Origin: Pedobacter sp. BMA
Lineage (GTDB): Bacteria; Bacteroidota; Bacteroidia; Sphingobacteriales; Sphingobacteriaceae
DNA: 64,000 nucleotides
Assembly (NCBI RefSeq): GCF_001027745.1
Contig: NZ_LECU01000005.1
Span: 434,001 to 498,000, forward strand
Direction of reading: 5' to 3'
Part shown: one piece after another, positions 42,511 through 50,637 of the stretch
Layout: the number at the start of each line of letters is the position of its first letter
How positions within the stretch are numbered: the stretch's first letter is position 1
Notes under the pieces: generated by a model
The model's input: the letters and a program-made list of their open reading frames with translations, nothing else
Databases searched by the model: none
Told to the model about the DNA's origin: nothing
Position numbers and translations under genes: made by a program

Positions 42511-43161
42511 TTAATACGCGGCAGTAAACTGCTCCTGGTGGTGGGCATTGTTTTCAAGTTCATCGGCAAGTACGATTGATAAATCTTCCACTGATAAAAT
42601 AGAACGACCTTCCTCATTGAAAACAGGTGAAGTTTTACCTAAACGGTATTTACCTGTACGTCCGATAGTGATACCAGGATGCATTTCAATCGCCGGACTA
42701 AAAAATAACCAGTCCAGTTCTTTTTCTTGTTTCAAAGTGTTAAAATAATCCCTTACAGCTGATGCGCCGGGATAAATTTCTGCAGGAAACTGAGGACCAT
42801 CAACCAGTTGATTCCCATCAATTTGTAATGTACCTGCACCACCAATAAAAATATAACGTTTAACGCCCGAGGCTTTAACGGCTTTCTGTATGGCTTCAGC
42901 ACCGGCAACAGTATCGTTATAAAGATTTGGATTAGTCCAGCCAGCGTTAAATGCACTAATTACTGCATCAGCACCTTTCAAAGCTTCGGCAAGTTTATCC
43001 GTATCAAGCACATCTGCCGATACCTTTGTTACCTTCTGATCATCATTATCAATTTTATCAGTATCCCGCGCAATGGCGATTACATCATTTCCCCGGCTGA
43101 CTAACTCGTTTAAAAGGGCTTTCCCCACGAAGCCCGAGGCTCCTATTAATGCTACTTTCAT
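42511..43161 (-). CDS. NAD(P)H-binding SDR-type oxidoreductase (NmrA/YwnB-like)
   Basis: Atypical short-chain dehydrogenase of 216 residues. The nucleotide-binding motif is LIGASGFVGKAL (about 4-15), with the acidic ADVLD segment after strand 3 and YIFIGGAGTLQ in the core. Such small NAD(P)H-binding proteins act as reductases or redox sensors. It is 74 bp downstream of an Rrf2 regulator gene, an arrangement resembling ywnA-ywnB of Bacillus. A TGTAA-N9-TTACA site 37 bp before its start matches the site at the Rrf2 gene, so regulation by that protein is likely (inferred). Confidence 0.9.
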   Translation of the reverse strand: MKVALIGASGFVGKALLNELVSRGNDVIAIARDTDKIDNDDQKVTKVSADVLDTDKLAEALKGADAVISAFNAGWTNPNLYNDTVAGAEAIQKAVKASGVKRYIFIGGAGTLQIDGNQLVDGPQFPAEIYPGASAVRDYFNTLKQEKELDWLFFSPAIEMHPGITIGRTGKYRLGKTSPVFNEEGRSILSVEDLSIVLADELENNAHHQEQFTAAY

Positions 43162-43197
43162 GTTGTTTATTTTATGATTAAATAATTGAATACTTAT

Positions 43198-43216
43198 TGT
43201 AATGTATTTTGTTACA
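43198..43216. promoter_or_regulatory. Rrf2-type operator candidate before the SDR gene
   Basis: TGTAATGTATTTTGTTACA, an imperfect palindrome of form TGTAA-N9-TTACA. It agrees at 15 of 19 positions with the site at 43649-43667 by the Rrf2 gene. Confidence 0.6.
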
Positions 43217-43235
43217 GTTTGACTTAAAAAAAATG

Positions 43236-43646
43236 CTACTTAAATTTTGCAGCAAAAGCTGCCAGTGTTTGTTTTGATAAACGATCAATTAATGCCTGCT
43301 CTGCATCAATATACAGCTCATCCAGATGCTGATTAATCTGCCTTCCAATCGGGCACTTAGGATTTGGTTCATTTTTACTTTGTCCTAAAATATTAACATT
43401 CTTCACAGCCTGATATACCTCCCCCAGATTGATATCGGCAGCATTTTTAGCCAGGAACGACCCGCCCCCCTTTCCTTCTTTACTATCTACAAAGCCATGT
43501 TTACGCAAATTCATAATTTCCTTGCGAACAAGAACCGGATTGATGTTAATACTGCCTGCCAGAAAATCAGAGCTCACCATCTCACCATTCGCATCTTCGA
43601 GCAAGGTAAGAATATGGAGGGATACCGGAAATCTGCTGCTATTCAT
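43236..43646 (-). CDS. Rrf2 family transcriptional regulator
   Basis: Winged-helix regulator of 136 residues. The DNA-binding part covers about residues 5-65 (SSDFLAGSININPVLVRKEIMNLRKHGFVDSKEGKGGG). Only one Cys is present (Cys98, in NPKCPIGRQ), so it cannot hold an iron-sulfur cluster with three Cys ligands as NsrR or IscR do; it resembles CymR/YwnA-type members, for which a single Cys may sense oxidants. The frame is open to 43751, but Met at 43646 is the normal start and follows the promoter and operator. Autoregulation is inferred. Confidence 0.93.
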   Translation of the reverse strand: MNSSRFPVSLHILTLLEDANGEMVSSDFLAGSININPVLVRKEIMNLRKHGFVDSKEGKGGGSFLAKNAADINLGEVYQAVKNVNILGQSKNEPNPKCPIGRQINQHLDELYIDAEQALIDRLSKQTLAAFAAKFK

Positions 43647-43647
43647 T

Positions 43648-43668
43648 CTGTAATTATTTTTATTACAG
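43648..43668. promoter_or_regulatory. Rrf2-type operator at the Rrf2 start
   Basis: CTGTAATTATTTTTATTACAG, a perfect 7-bp inverted repeat with a 7-bp centre. It lies between the -7 box (43671-43678) and the ATG at 43646 on the minus strand, so binding would cover the transcription start. Confidence 0.65.
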
Positions 43669-43670
43669 TA

Positions 43671-43700
43671 CAAAAGTAGATAAATATTGATTAATTCAAA
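43671..43700 (-). promoter_or_regulatory. Consensus promoter of the Rrf2 gene
   Basis: Minus strand: TTTG, 18 bp, TACTTTTG. The start codon follows 24 nt after the -7 box, with the operator in between. Confidence 0.75.
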
Positions 43701-43797
43701 ACAAAAAACAAAAAAGTTTATCCGGGCGATGAATAAAAACCTTAAAGCCACCCGGCTTCTATTTCATTTCTAACCCGAAAAAAGGCTTTTAAATTCG

Positions 43798-43805
43798 TAC
43801 TTTTG
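43798..43805 (+). promoter_or_regulatory. -7 promoter element of the ABC-F gene
   Basis: TACTTTTG ends 8 nt before the ATG at 43814, implying a leader of only about five bases. No TTTG lies at -33. Confidence 0.5.
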
Positions 43806-43813
43806 CAGCCGAA

Positions 43814-45727
43814 ATGATTTCAATAAATAATTTAACATTCCTGATTGGCTCAAGAGCCTTGTACGATGAAGCGAACTGGCACATTAAACCCGGCGACAGA
43901 GCCGGATTAATCGGCGCCAACGGAACAGGAAAATCAACACTATTAAAATTAATTGTAGGTGAATATGCGCCAAGTTCGGGCACAATTTCCATGTCGAAAG
44001 ACCTGAAAATTGGTTACCTGAACCAGGACTTACTTTCTTATGAATCGCACCATAGCATTCTGCACGTAGCCATGGAAGCTTTCGAGCGCCAGAACCAGCT
44101 GCATGATGAAATTGAAGAGTTACTGAAGAAAATTGAAACTGACTATAGTGAGGAGGTTTTGTACAAACTGAGTGATAAACAACAGGAGTTTGAGGCCCTT
44201 GATGGTTATAACATTGAGTACCGCGCAAATGAAATTTTAGCAGGTTTGGGTTTTAGTACTGCAGATCAGCACCGCCCGCTAAATACCTTTTCGGGAGGCT
44301 GGAGAATGCGGGTAATGCTTGCGAAAATTCTGTTGCAGAATCCGGATATCCTGCTGCTGGATGAGCCTACCAACCACATGGATTTACCATCGATTAAATG
44401 GCTGGAAAATTATCTGGCAGGTTTTGAAGGTGCCATTGTCATTGTATCTCACGATAGATATTTCCTGGATAAAATTGTTAACCGTACCGTTGAATCACGG
44501 AAAGGAAAACTTACCGTATATGCCGGAAACTATAGCTTTTATGTAGAAGAAAAAGCTTTACGTGGCGAAATACAGAAGGGTGAATTTAAAAACCAGCAAG
44601 CTAAAATTAAGCAGGAAGAGCGTTTAATTGAACGTTTCAAAGCAAAAGCATCGAAGGCAAAAATGGCGCAGTCGCGTATGAAGGCGCTCGATAAAATGGA
44701 GCGTATTGATGACGTTGATGATGAAAACCCTACCGTTAATTTCAGCTTCAAATTTACAAAACCTTCAGGCCGTCACGTAGTGCGTATAGAACATGCCACC
44801 AAGCACTACCCTAACGTACATATTTTAGAAGATGCTGAAGCGGTAATCGAAAAAGGCGATAAAATTGCATTGATCGGAGCCAATGGTAAAGGTAAATCTA
44901 CGCTTTTGAGAATGATTGCAGGTACAGAAAAATTCGACGGATTTTGCGAAACCGGCCATAACGTAACCACTACTTTCTTTGCGCAGCACCAGTTGGAATC
45001 TTTGCACCTGGGTAACTCCATCCTCGAAGAACTACAGGCATTTGCACCTAAACACAGCGACACTGAATTACGTAGTATTTTAGGATGCTTCCTGTTTACC
45101 GGCGATGATGTTTTCAAAAAAATCAAAGTACTTTCAGGTGGTGAAAAATCGCGTGTGGCTTTGGCCAAGTCATTAACTACAGATTCAAACTTCCTGATTC
45201 TGGATGAGCCAACCAACCACCTTGATATTCAGTCGGTAAATATTCTAATTCAGGCTTTAGACCAATTCGAGGGTACTTTCATTGCAGTATCTCACGATAG
45301 GTACTTCCTGGATAATGTGGCCAACAAAATCTGGTTTATCGAAGGCGAAAAAATCAAACAGTATCCCGGTACTTATGAAGAATACGAAGAATGGAACAGC
45401 AAGCGTGAAATCCCCGTTTCAAAACCTATTCCGGTTAAATTGCCTGAAAAACCAAAAGAAAAAGAAGCCCCTAAGCCCACCAGCCCAAATACCGCTAATC
45501 AGTTAAAGAAATTAAATGATGAACTGAAAAAAGTTGAAACGGTGATTGCAGAGCAGGAGACAGCTATTAAAGATATAGAACTGGAACTGGCCAACGAACA
45601 GGTTTATAGTGATGCGGCTAAACTGGCAGAAGCCAACAAGCGCTACCTTTCTGCAAAGCAGGATTTAGAAAGCAGTCAGACCAAATGGGAAACACTAGCC
45701 ACAGAAATTATGGAACTGGAAGGTTAA
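43814..45727 (+). CDS. ABC-F family ATPase (Uup/EttA-like)
   Basis: Soluble ATPase of 637 residues with two nucleotide-binding domains and no membrane segments. Walker A motifs are GANGTGKST (34-42) and GANGKGKST (about 357), signatures FSGGWRMR and LSGGEKSR, and Walker B LLLDEPTNHMD and LILDEPTNHLD. The interdomain arm (about 235-310) is charged and helical. The C-terminal coiled coil (about 555-637, LKKLNDELKKVETVIAEQE) is of the Uup type. ABC-F proteins act on the ribosome E site to rescue or regulate translation. No resistance context is visible, so a housekeeping role is likely. Confidence 0.95.
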   Translation: MISINNLTFLIGSRALYDEANWHIKPGDRAGLIGANGTGKSTLLKLIVGEYAPSSGTISMSKDLKIGYLNQDLLSYESHHSILHVAMEAFERQNQLHDEIEELLKKIETDYSEEVLYKLSDKQQEFEALDGYNIEYRANEILAGLGFSTADQHRPLNTFSGGWRMRVMLAKILLQNPDILLLDEPTNHMDLPSIKWLENYLAGFEGAIVIVSHDRYFLDKIVNRTVESRKGKLTVYAGNYSFYVEEKALRGEIQKGEFKNQQAKIKQEERLIERFKAKASKAKMAQSRMKALDKMERIDDVDDENPTVNFSFKFTKPSGRHVVRIEHATKHYPNVHILEDAEAVIEKGDKIALIGANGKGKSTLLRMIAGTEKFDGFCETGHNVTTTFFAQHQLESLHLGNSILEELQAFAPKHSDTELRSILGCFLFTGDDVFKKIKVLSGGEKSRVALAKSLTTDSNFLILDEPTNHLDIQSVNILIQALDQFEGTFIAVSHDRYFLDNVANKIWFIEGEKIKQYPGTYEEYEEWNSKREIPVSKPIPVKLPEKPKEKEAPKPTSPNTANQLKKLNDELKKVETVIAEQETAIKDIELELANEQVYSDAAKLAEANKRYLSAKQDLESSQTKWETLATEIMELEG

Positions 45728-45750
45728 TACCATTAGCCCGATATTCTTAT

Positions 45751-45784
45751 AAAAAAAGCCACAGAAATTCTGTGGCTTTTTTTA
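45751..45784. terminator. Intrinsic terminator after the ABC-F gene
   Basis: AAAAAAAGCCACAGAA and its complement form a near-perfect palindrome with A and T runs on each side. Confidence 0.92.
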
Positions 45785-45877
45785 TATCTTTTGAATACTG
45801 GCAATACGCTCCCAGGTTGCCGGCAATCAAAAGAAAATAACCTTTTTATCTCTGGTTATTATCCTGTAATTTTAACC

Positions 45878-47155
45878 ATGCAAAAACTAATCGCAGTACT
45901 TCTGATCTTTACCTCTACCCTTTGTTTTGCTCAGCGGGATAAAACCTTCACTAATGATAATAAGATATATCTGCCGAACATTAAAACGGTGCTTTGCTAT
46001 AATGCTACGAAAGAACAAAGCATTCCGTTAATCTTACTGAACTCATCTGAAACGATTGCTTTCTCTTTCGACGATCTTCTTGGGGGAACTAAGAACTACT
46101 GGTACAGCATAGAACATTGCACATCGGACTGGCAAACCTCGAGGATTTCAACAATGGACTATCTTCAGGGATTCGACAGCGACCGCATTATCAATTATAA
46201 ATACTCATCGAACACAACCAGAAAATACACCCACTACGAACTGAGTTTTCCAAACACGCAGGTACAACCCAAAATTGGAGGAAATTATATTTTAAAGGTA
46301 TATCTGGACGGAGACAAAAATCAACCCGTTATTTCTCAAAGGTTTTTTGTTGTTGAAAGTCAGCTTGCGGTAGCAGCAGAGATTACCAATTCCATTCAGG
46401 TAGCTGACCGGAATACAAAGCAAAAAATCAACTTTACAATTAATCATTCTATATCCATCCCTAATCCTTACCAGGATTTGAAAGCAATAGTATTGCAGAA
46501 CTTCGATCCCTATACCGCACAGATCAATACAAAACCAGCATTTGTACGGCCTAACCAATTGGTTTATAACGACGTGAATACAAATGATTTTTGGGGTAAT
46601 AATGAATTTAGAAAATTTGATACCCGAAGCCTACGCTTTAAGGGGGCCAATGTCAAAGACATTTACCGTGACAATGAAACAGTAAATGTGATGCTTTTTC
46701 AGGATGCGCCATTAAACGGTACTGCTTTTGCGAACCAGTTCGACGAGAATGGAAATTTTTTCATCAGAAATACCGATGGCAGGGATGATAAAACTGAAGC
46801 GGAGTATATGGGTGTGCTTTTTACCCTGAATGCTACAGCGCCTGTTACAAATGGAGATGCATATGTAATCGGCCGATTCAACAACTATACACTGAGCCCC
46901 GAAAACAAATTAATATATGATGCCGGCAGAAAACAGTTTTATTGCAACATTATATTAAAACAAGGCTTATACGATTACCAGTATGCCTGGTTTAATAAGG
47001 ATACGAAAACCCTGGAAATGCAACCTTTTGAGGGCTCGTTTTTCCAGACGGAAAATAGCTACCAGATATTTGTCTATTATAAAAAACCCGGAGCGCGTTG
47101 GGAAACTTTAGTGGGATATACCAATTTAAGCAATAAGGTAACTGATCAGCGATAA
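45878..47155 (+). CDS. DUF5103 protein, putative type IX secretion plug protein
   Basis: Exported protein of 425 residues. The signal peptide (ending LCFAQ) is followed by beta-rich domains: an N-terminal DUF5103 domain (about 25-140, IKTVLCYNATKEQSIPLILLNS and WYSIEHCTSDWQTS) and an immunoglobulin-like C-terminal part. DUF5103 proteins in Bacteroidota are described as the Plug of the type IX secretion translocon. No other T9SS gene is in the window, and no clear C-terminal sorting domain was found in neighbouring proteins. ATG at 45878 is chosen over the frame's first Met (45791), because it begins the signal peptide. Confidence 0.85.
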   Translation: MQKLIAVLLIFTSTLCFAQRDKTFTNDNKIYLPNIKTVLCYNATKEQSIPLILLNSSETIAFSFDDLLGGTKNYWYSIEHCTSDWQTSRISTMDYLQGFDSDRIINYKYSSNTTRKYTHYELSFPNTQVQPKIGGNYILKVYLDGDKNQPVISQRFFVVESQLAVAAEITNSIQVADRNTKQKINFTINHSISIPNPYQDLKAIVLQNFDPYTAQINTKPAFVRPNQLVYNDVNTNDFWGNNEFRKFDTRSLRFKGANVKDIYRDNETVNVMLFQDAPLNGTAFANQFDENGNFFIRNTDGRDDKTEAEYMGVLFTLNATAPVTNGDAYVIGRFNNYTLSPENKLIYDAGRKQFYCNIILKQGLYDYQYAWFNKDTKTLEMQPFEGSFFQTENSYQIFVYYKKPGARWETLVGYTNLSNKVTDQR

Positions 47156-47292
47156 AACCTTTTAGCTGACTCAATTTAAATAAAACCTAGTGTTTTTGTT
47201 ACATAAATTTTCTTAATTTAAAAATTGGTTAATTACTTTAGTGTTCAGATAAAGTAACCCAAATGCTCTTCATCCGGCATTTCTAACCAATT

Positions 47293-48258
47293 ATGATGTT
47301 TAAGAAATTTATTGCGCCAGCTTTAATACTCCTTTCTTTTGGGAAAAACTATGCCCAGGAATTTAAATCATATACACAAAATATTGATGGTACAAAATTG
47401 ACTTTCGATATGCAGGCCATACCGGCAGGAGCCTTTAAAATGGGTAGCAAAACCGGAAAGGCCGACGAACAGCCTGTTCATGATGTAAAACTTGATGCAT
47501 TCTGGATGGGAAAATACGAGGTAACCTGGAATATTTTTGAGCCCTTTCTTTACCGTGATTATGAGAAGCAGGCCAGTATCTCTACGATTCCGCCTGAGGT
47601 TGACGCGGTGACCAGGCCAACTAAACCCTATCTGGATATGACCTTTGGCATGGGTAAAGAAAACCAGCCGGCAATAGCTATGACACAGTACAATGCCATT
47701 CAGTTCTGCAAATGGCTTTACGTTCGTACAGGAGTTTTCTACCGCCTGCCAACAGAAGCAGAATGGGAATATGCCTGTAAAGCCGGAACTTCAACAGCAT
47801 ATTCTTTTGGAAGTGACTCCAAAAAGCTAGCGGACTATGCATGGTTTAAAGATAATAGCGAAAACAAAACACATCCTGTAGGACTAAAACAACCAAATGC
47901 ATGGGGCTTATATGACATGCATGGAAACGTTAGCGAATGGACCTGCGATCAATACCTGGCTGATTTTTATAACCAACATAATGGTAAGGTAACTGTAAAT
48001 CCCATTGCTTTGCCTGATAAACTCTATCCTCATTCGGTGCGTGGCGGATCGTATGATGAAACGCCCGATAATCTAACCTCAACAGTCCGGTTGGCATCCG
48101 ATCCTTCATGGAAACAGCTCGATCCTCAGATCCCGAAAAGTAACTGGTGGTTCCCTGAGGCACCTTTTGTAGGGATAAGACTGGTTCGTCCAACCAAAAC
48201 ACCTTCAAAAACTGAAATAGATGCTTACTATAATAAGCAACCAATCAAAGATCTTTAA
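47293..48258 (+). CDS. SUMF1/FGE-fold protein without the active-site cysteines
   Basis: Exported protein of 321 residues with a signal peptide (to YAQE) and one sulfatase-modifying-factor domain (about 35-305). The fold marks are AIPAGAFKMGSKTGKADEQPVH, MTQYNAIQFCKWL, YRLPTEAEWEYACKAG and GLYDMHGNVSEWTCDQY. True formylglycine-generating enzymes have two Cys after the RGGS motif; here the region reads RGGSYDETPDN and has none, so it is not expected to mature sulfatases. It is first in an operon with a Gfo/Idh/MocA oxidoreductase 32 bp downstream, pointing to an accessory or binding role in the sugar pathway (inference). Confidence 0.9.
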   Translation: MMFKKFIAPALILLSFGKNYAQEFKSYTQNIDGTKLTFDMQAIPAGAFKMGSKTGKADEQPVHDVKLDAFWMGKYEVTWNIFEPFLYRDYEKQASISTIPPEVDAVTRPTKPYLDMTFGMGKENQPAIAMTQYNAIQFCKWLYVRTGVFYRLPTEAEWEYACKAGTSTAYSFGSDSKKLADYAWFKDNSENKTHPVGLKQPNAWGLYDMHGNVSEWTCDQYLADFYNQHNGKVTVNPIALPDKLYPHSVRGGSYDETPDNLTSTVRLASDPSWKQLDPQIPKSNWWFPEAPFVGIRLVRPTKTPSKTEIDAYYNKQPIKDL

Positions 48259-48290
48259 CTAATTAACACACAAAACCTACCAAACCCTAA

Positions 48291-49610
48291 ATGAAAAAAG
48301 AACCAAACACACAAGAAAGACGCGACTTTCTAAAAGCCTCTGCCCTCCTGGTCGGAGGAACCATTTTAAGCAGCATTCCGCTTGCAGGTGCATTTGCCTC
48401 AGGAACTGACACCATCCGGATCGCCCTGATTGGTTGTGGCGACCGCGGAACAGGAGCAGCATTCCAGGCACTCAGCACTAAATTTAATCTGAAACTCGTG
48501 GCCATGGCAGATGCTTTTCAAGATCGCCTGGACAGCAGCTACCAGTCATTAAGCTCAAAATTTGCAGCGAAGATGGATGTGCCCAAAGAACGTCAGTTTG
48601 TAGGCTTCGATGCTTACCTGAAAGCAATCCCGCTGGCTGACGTGGTACTCCTGGTTACCCCTCCGGGTTTCAGGCCCATTCACTTTGAAGAAGCAGTTAA
48701 GCAAGGTAAACACGTGTTTATGGAAAAGCCTGTTGCTGTGGATGCTCCTGGAATCAGAAAGGTGCTGGCAGCTGCTGAAGAAGCGAAAAAGAAAAAATTA
48801 AATGTAGTGGTAGGATTGCAGCGCCGCTACCAGAGCAACTACCGCGAGGCCATGAAACGGATACAGGATGGCGCAATTGGCGAAATTGTATCTGGACAGG
48901 TATATTGGAACAGTGGGGGTGTTTGGGTGCGCCCGCGTACGGCTAACCAGACTGAAATGGAATATCAGATGCGTAACTGGTATTATTTCAACTGGCTATG
49001 CGGCGACCATATTGTAGAGCAGCATGTACACAACATCGATATTGCAAACTGGATTACCGGAGCGCATCCGGTTTCAGTAGAAGGCACCGGAAGCAGGGCC
49101 TGGCGTACAGGAAAGGATTATGGCGAGATTTATGATAACCACGCCAATGAGTTTACCTATGCCAACGGTGCTAAAATCTATAGTCAGTGCAGGCATTTCG
49201 AGGGAACCCGTAACCGTGTTGATGAGACTTTTCAGGGAACCAAAGGTAAAGTATATCTCTCGGCAGGCAATCAGGCCATTATATGGGATGCCAATGGAAA
49301 AGAAATTTATAACCACAATACCAAAGGCAATGCAAATCCTTACCAAACGGAACATGATGAGCTTTTTGAAGCAATCTCCAAGGGCGAGTATAAATTCCAG
49401 AATGCTGATTATGGCGCAACCACAACTTTCTCGGGCATCATTGGCCGCTATGCTACTTATTCAGGCCAGACCATAAAATGGGATGAAGCACTCGCTGCAA
49501 ATAACAGTCTATTACCTGAGCGCTTTGCATGGGATGCTAATCCACAATTAATGCCTGATGCTAATGGCCTTTATCCAATCCCTATGCCTGGTAAAACTAA
49601 AGTACTATAG
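48291..49610 (+). CDS. Tat-exported Gfo/Idh/MocA family oxidoreductase
   Basis: NAD(P)-type sugar oxidoreductase of 439 residues. The N-terminus carries a twin-arginine signal (RRDFLKASALLVGG), so the folded, cofactor-loaded enzyme should reach the periplasm. The Rossmann motif is IGCGDRGTGAA (about 46-56), and EKPVAVDAPG (about 146-155) includes the family's EKP motif. C-terminal residues HVHNIDIANW and YGATTTFSGIIGRYATYSGQ fit the substrate domain. Relatives oxidise position 3 of sugars in 3-keto-glycoside metabolism. It sits between the SUMF1-like and ApbE genes. Confidence 0.93.
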   Translation: MKKEPNTQERRDFLKASALLVGGTILSSIPLAGAFASGTDTIRIALIGCGDRGTGAAFQALSTKFNLKLVAMADAFQDRLDSSYQSLSSKFAAKMDVPKERQFVGFDAYLKAIPLADVVLLVTPPGFRPIHFEEAVKQGKHVFMEKPVAVDAPGIRKVLAAAEEAKKKKLNVVVGLQRRYQSNYREAMKRIQDGAIGEIVSGQVYWNSGGVWVRPRTANQTEMEYQMRNWYYFNWLCGDHIVEQHVHNIDIANWITGAHPVSVEGTGSRAWRTGKDYGEIYDNHANEFTYANGAKIYSQCRHFEGTRNRVDETFQGTKGKVYLSAGNQAIIWDANGKEIYNHNTKGNANPYQTEHDELFEAISKGEYKFQNADYGATTTFSGIIGRYATYSGQTIKWDEALAANNSLLPERFAWDANPQLMPDANGLYPIPMPGKTKVL

Positions 49611-49616
49611 GTTATC

Positions 49617-50609
49617 ATGTATAGATTTCTGTTCCTTTGCTTTCCTGTTTTATTTGGCTTTTTTACCCGTAACGAAGTGCGGCAGTTTAAAATTACAGGT
49701 TATGCACAGGGAACAGATTATACCATTACCTATTATGCAACAGATAGCGTGGCGACAAAAAAAGGTATTGATAGTTTGCTCGACGACATTGATCAGTCTA
49801 TGTCTTTATACAAGCCAAACTCGTTAATTAGCCGGTTTAATTCATCCGACAGGCAAATTAACACCGATCATTTCCTGGATACCGTTTTGAAAAGAAGTTT
49901 CGAAATTAATCAAGATACGAAGGGAATCTTCGACATTACGGTTGCGCCGCTGGTTCAGGCCTGGGGATTTGGCCCGCGAAAAGCGGATGAAGAACCGGGC
50001 AGGGCGAAACTAAAATCTATTTTAGCTTGTGTAGGCATGAAAAACCTGCATTTTGAAAATGGTTCGCTCACCAAAACGAAACCATGTGTACAAATTGATT
50101 TAAACGGAATAGCCCAGGGCTACAGTGTGGATTTAATTGCCGGTTATCTGGAAAAAAAAGGGATCAGAACCTACATCGCAGAACTGGGTGGGGAACTTAG
50201 AATTTCCGGTCCTAAACCCGATGGCTCAGCAATAAAAATTGGTATTGAAGGACCGGATGAGAATAATGAACCTGCAATCAGGCATATTGCAATGGTAAAC
50301 AGCGGGGCCATCACCACCTCTGGAAATTACCGTAAATTTCACCAGAGCGGAAAGAAAAAACTATCTCACCTGATCAATGCCAAAACCGGTTATCCGCTTG
50401 AAAATGAAATGATCAGTGTGACTGTTTATGCTAAAGATGCCATTACAGCCGATGGCTACGATAATGCCCTGATGGGGATGCACCTGAAAGATGCGCTACA
50501 TTTTGTGGAACAAAGAAAAGATCTGGAAGCTTATTTTGTTTATCACCGCAAAGACGGATCTATTGCCGATACACTATCTGCCGGATTCAAAAAAATATTA
50601 AAAAAATAA
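49617..50609 (+). CDS. ApbE-type FAD:protein FMN transferase
   Basis: Enzyme of 330 residues that attaches FMN covalently to Thr or Ser of extracytoplasmic flavoproteins. The N-terminal signal (MYRFLFLCFPVLFGFF) lacks a lipobox Cys, unlike many ApbE lipoproteins. The family segments are IDQSMSLYKPNSLISRFN, GIFDITVAPLVQAWGFGP, DLNGIAQGYSVDLIAGYLE, AELGGELRISG, AITTSGNYRKF and SHLINAKTGYP. It is 6 bp downstream of the Gfo/Idh/MocA gene, so the two are co-expressed. No Nqr, Rnf or FMN-binding-domain target is seen nearby. The Gfo protein at 59876 carries an exact DGVSGAT motif, a candidate target. Confidence 0.94.
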   Translation: MYRFLFLCFPVLFGFFTRNEVRQFKITGYAQGTDYTITYYATDSVATKKGIDSLLDDIDQSMSLYKPNSLISRFNSSDRQINTDHFLDTVLKRSFEINQDTKGIFDITVAPLVQAWGFGPRKADEEPGRAKLKSILACVGMKNLHFENGSLTKTKPCVQIDLNGIAQGYSVDLIAGYLEKKGIRTYIAELGGELRISGPKPDGSAIKIGIEGPDENNEPAIRHIAMVNSGAITTSGNYRKFHQSGKKKLSHLINAKTGYPLENEMISVTVYAKDAITADGYDNALMGMHLKDALHFVEQRKDLEAYFVYHRKDGSIADTLSAGFKKILKK

Positions 50610-50637
50610 GCCTGGCTTTACATTTAAAAACGAACAA

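Noticed and set aside
49387..49420. YGATTT in the Gfo/Idh/MocA protein at 48291 as an ApbE site
   Set aside because: It has GAT but neither Ser/Thr before Gly nor Asp at the expected place, and the position belongs to a family-conserved YGA segment. The DGVSGAT in the 59876 protein is a better match.
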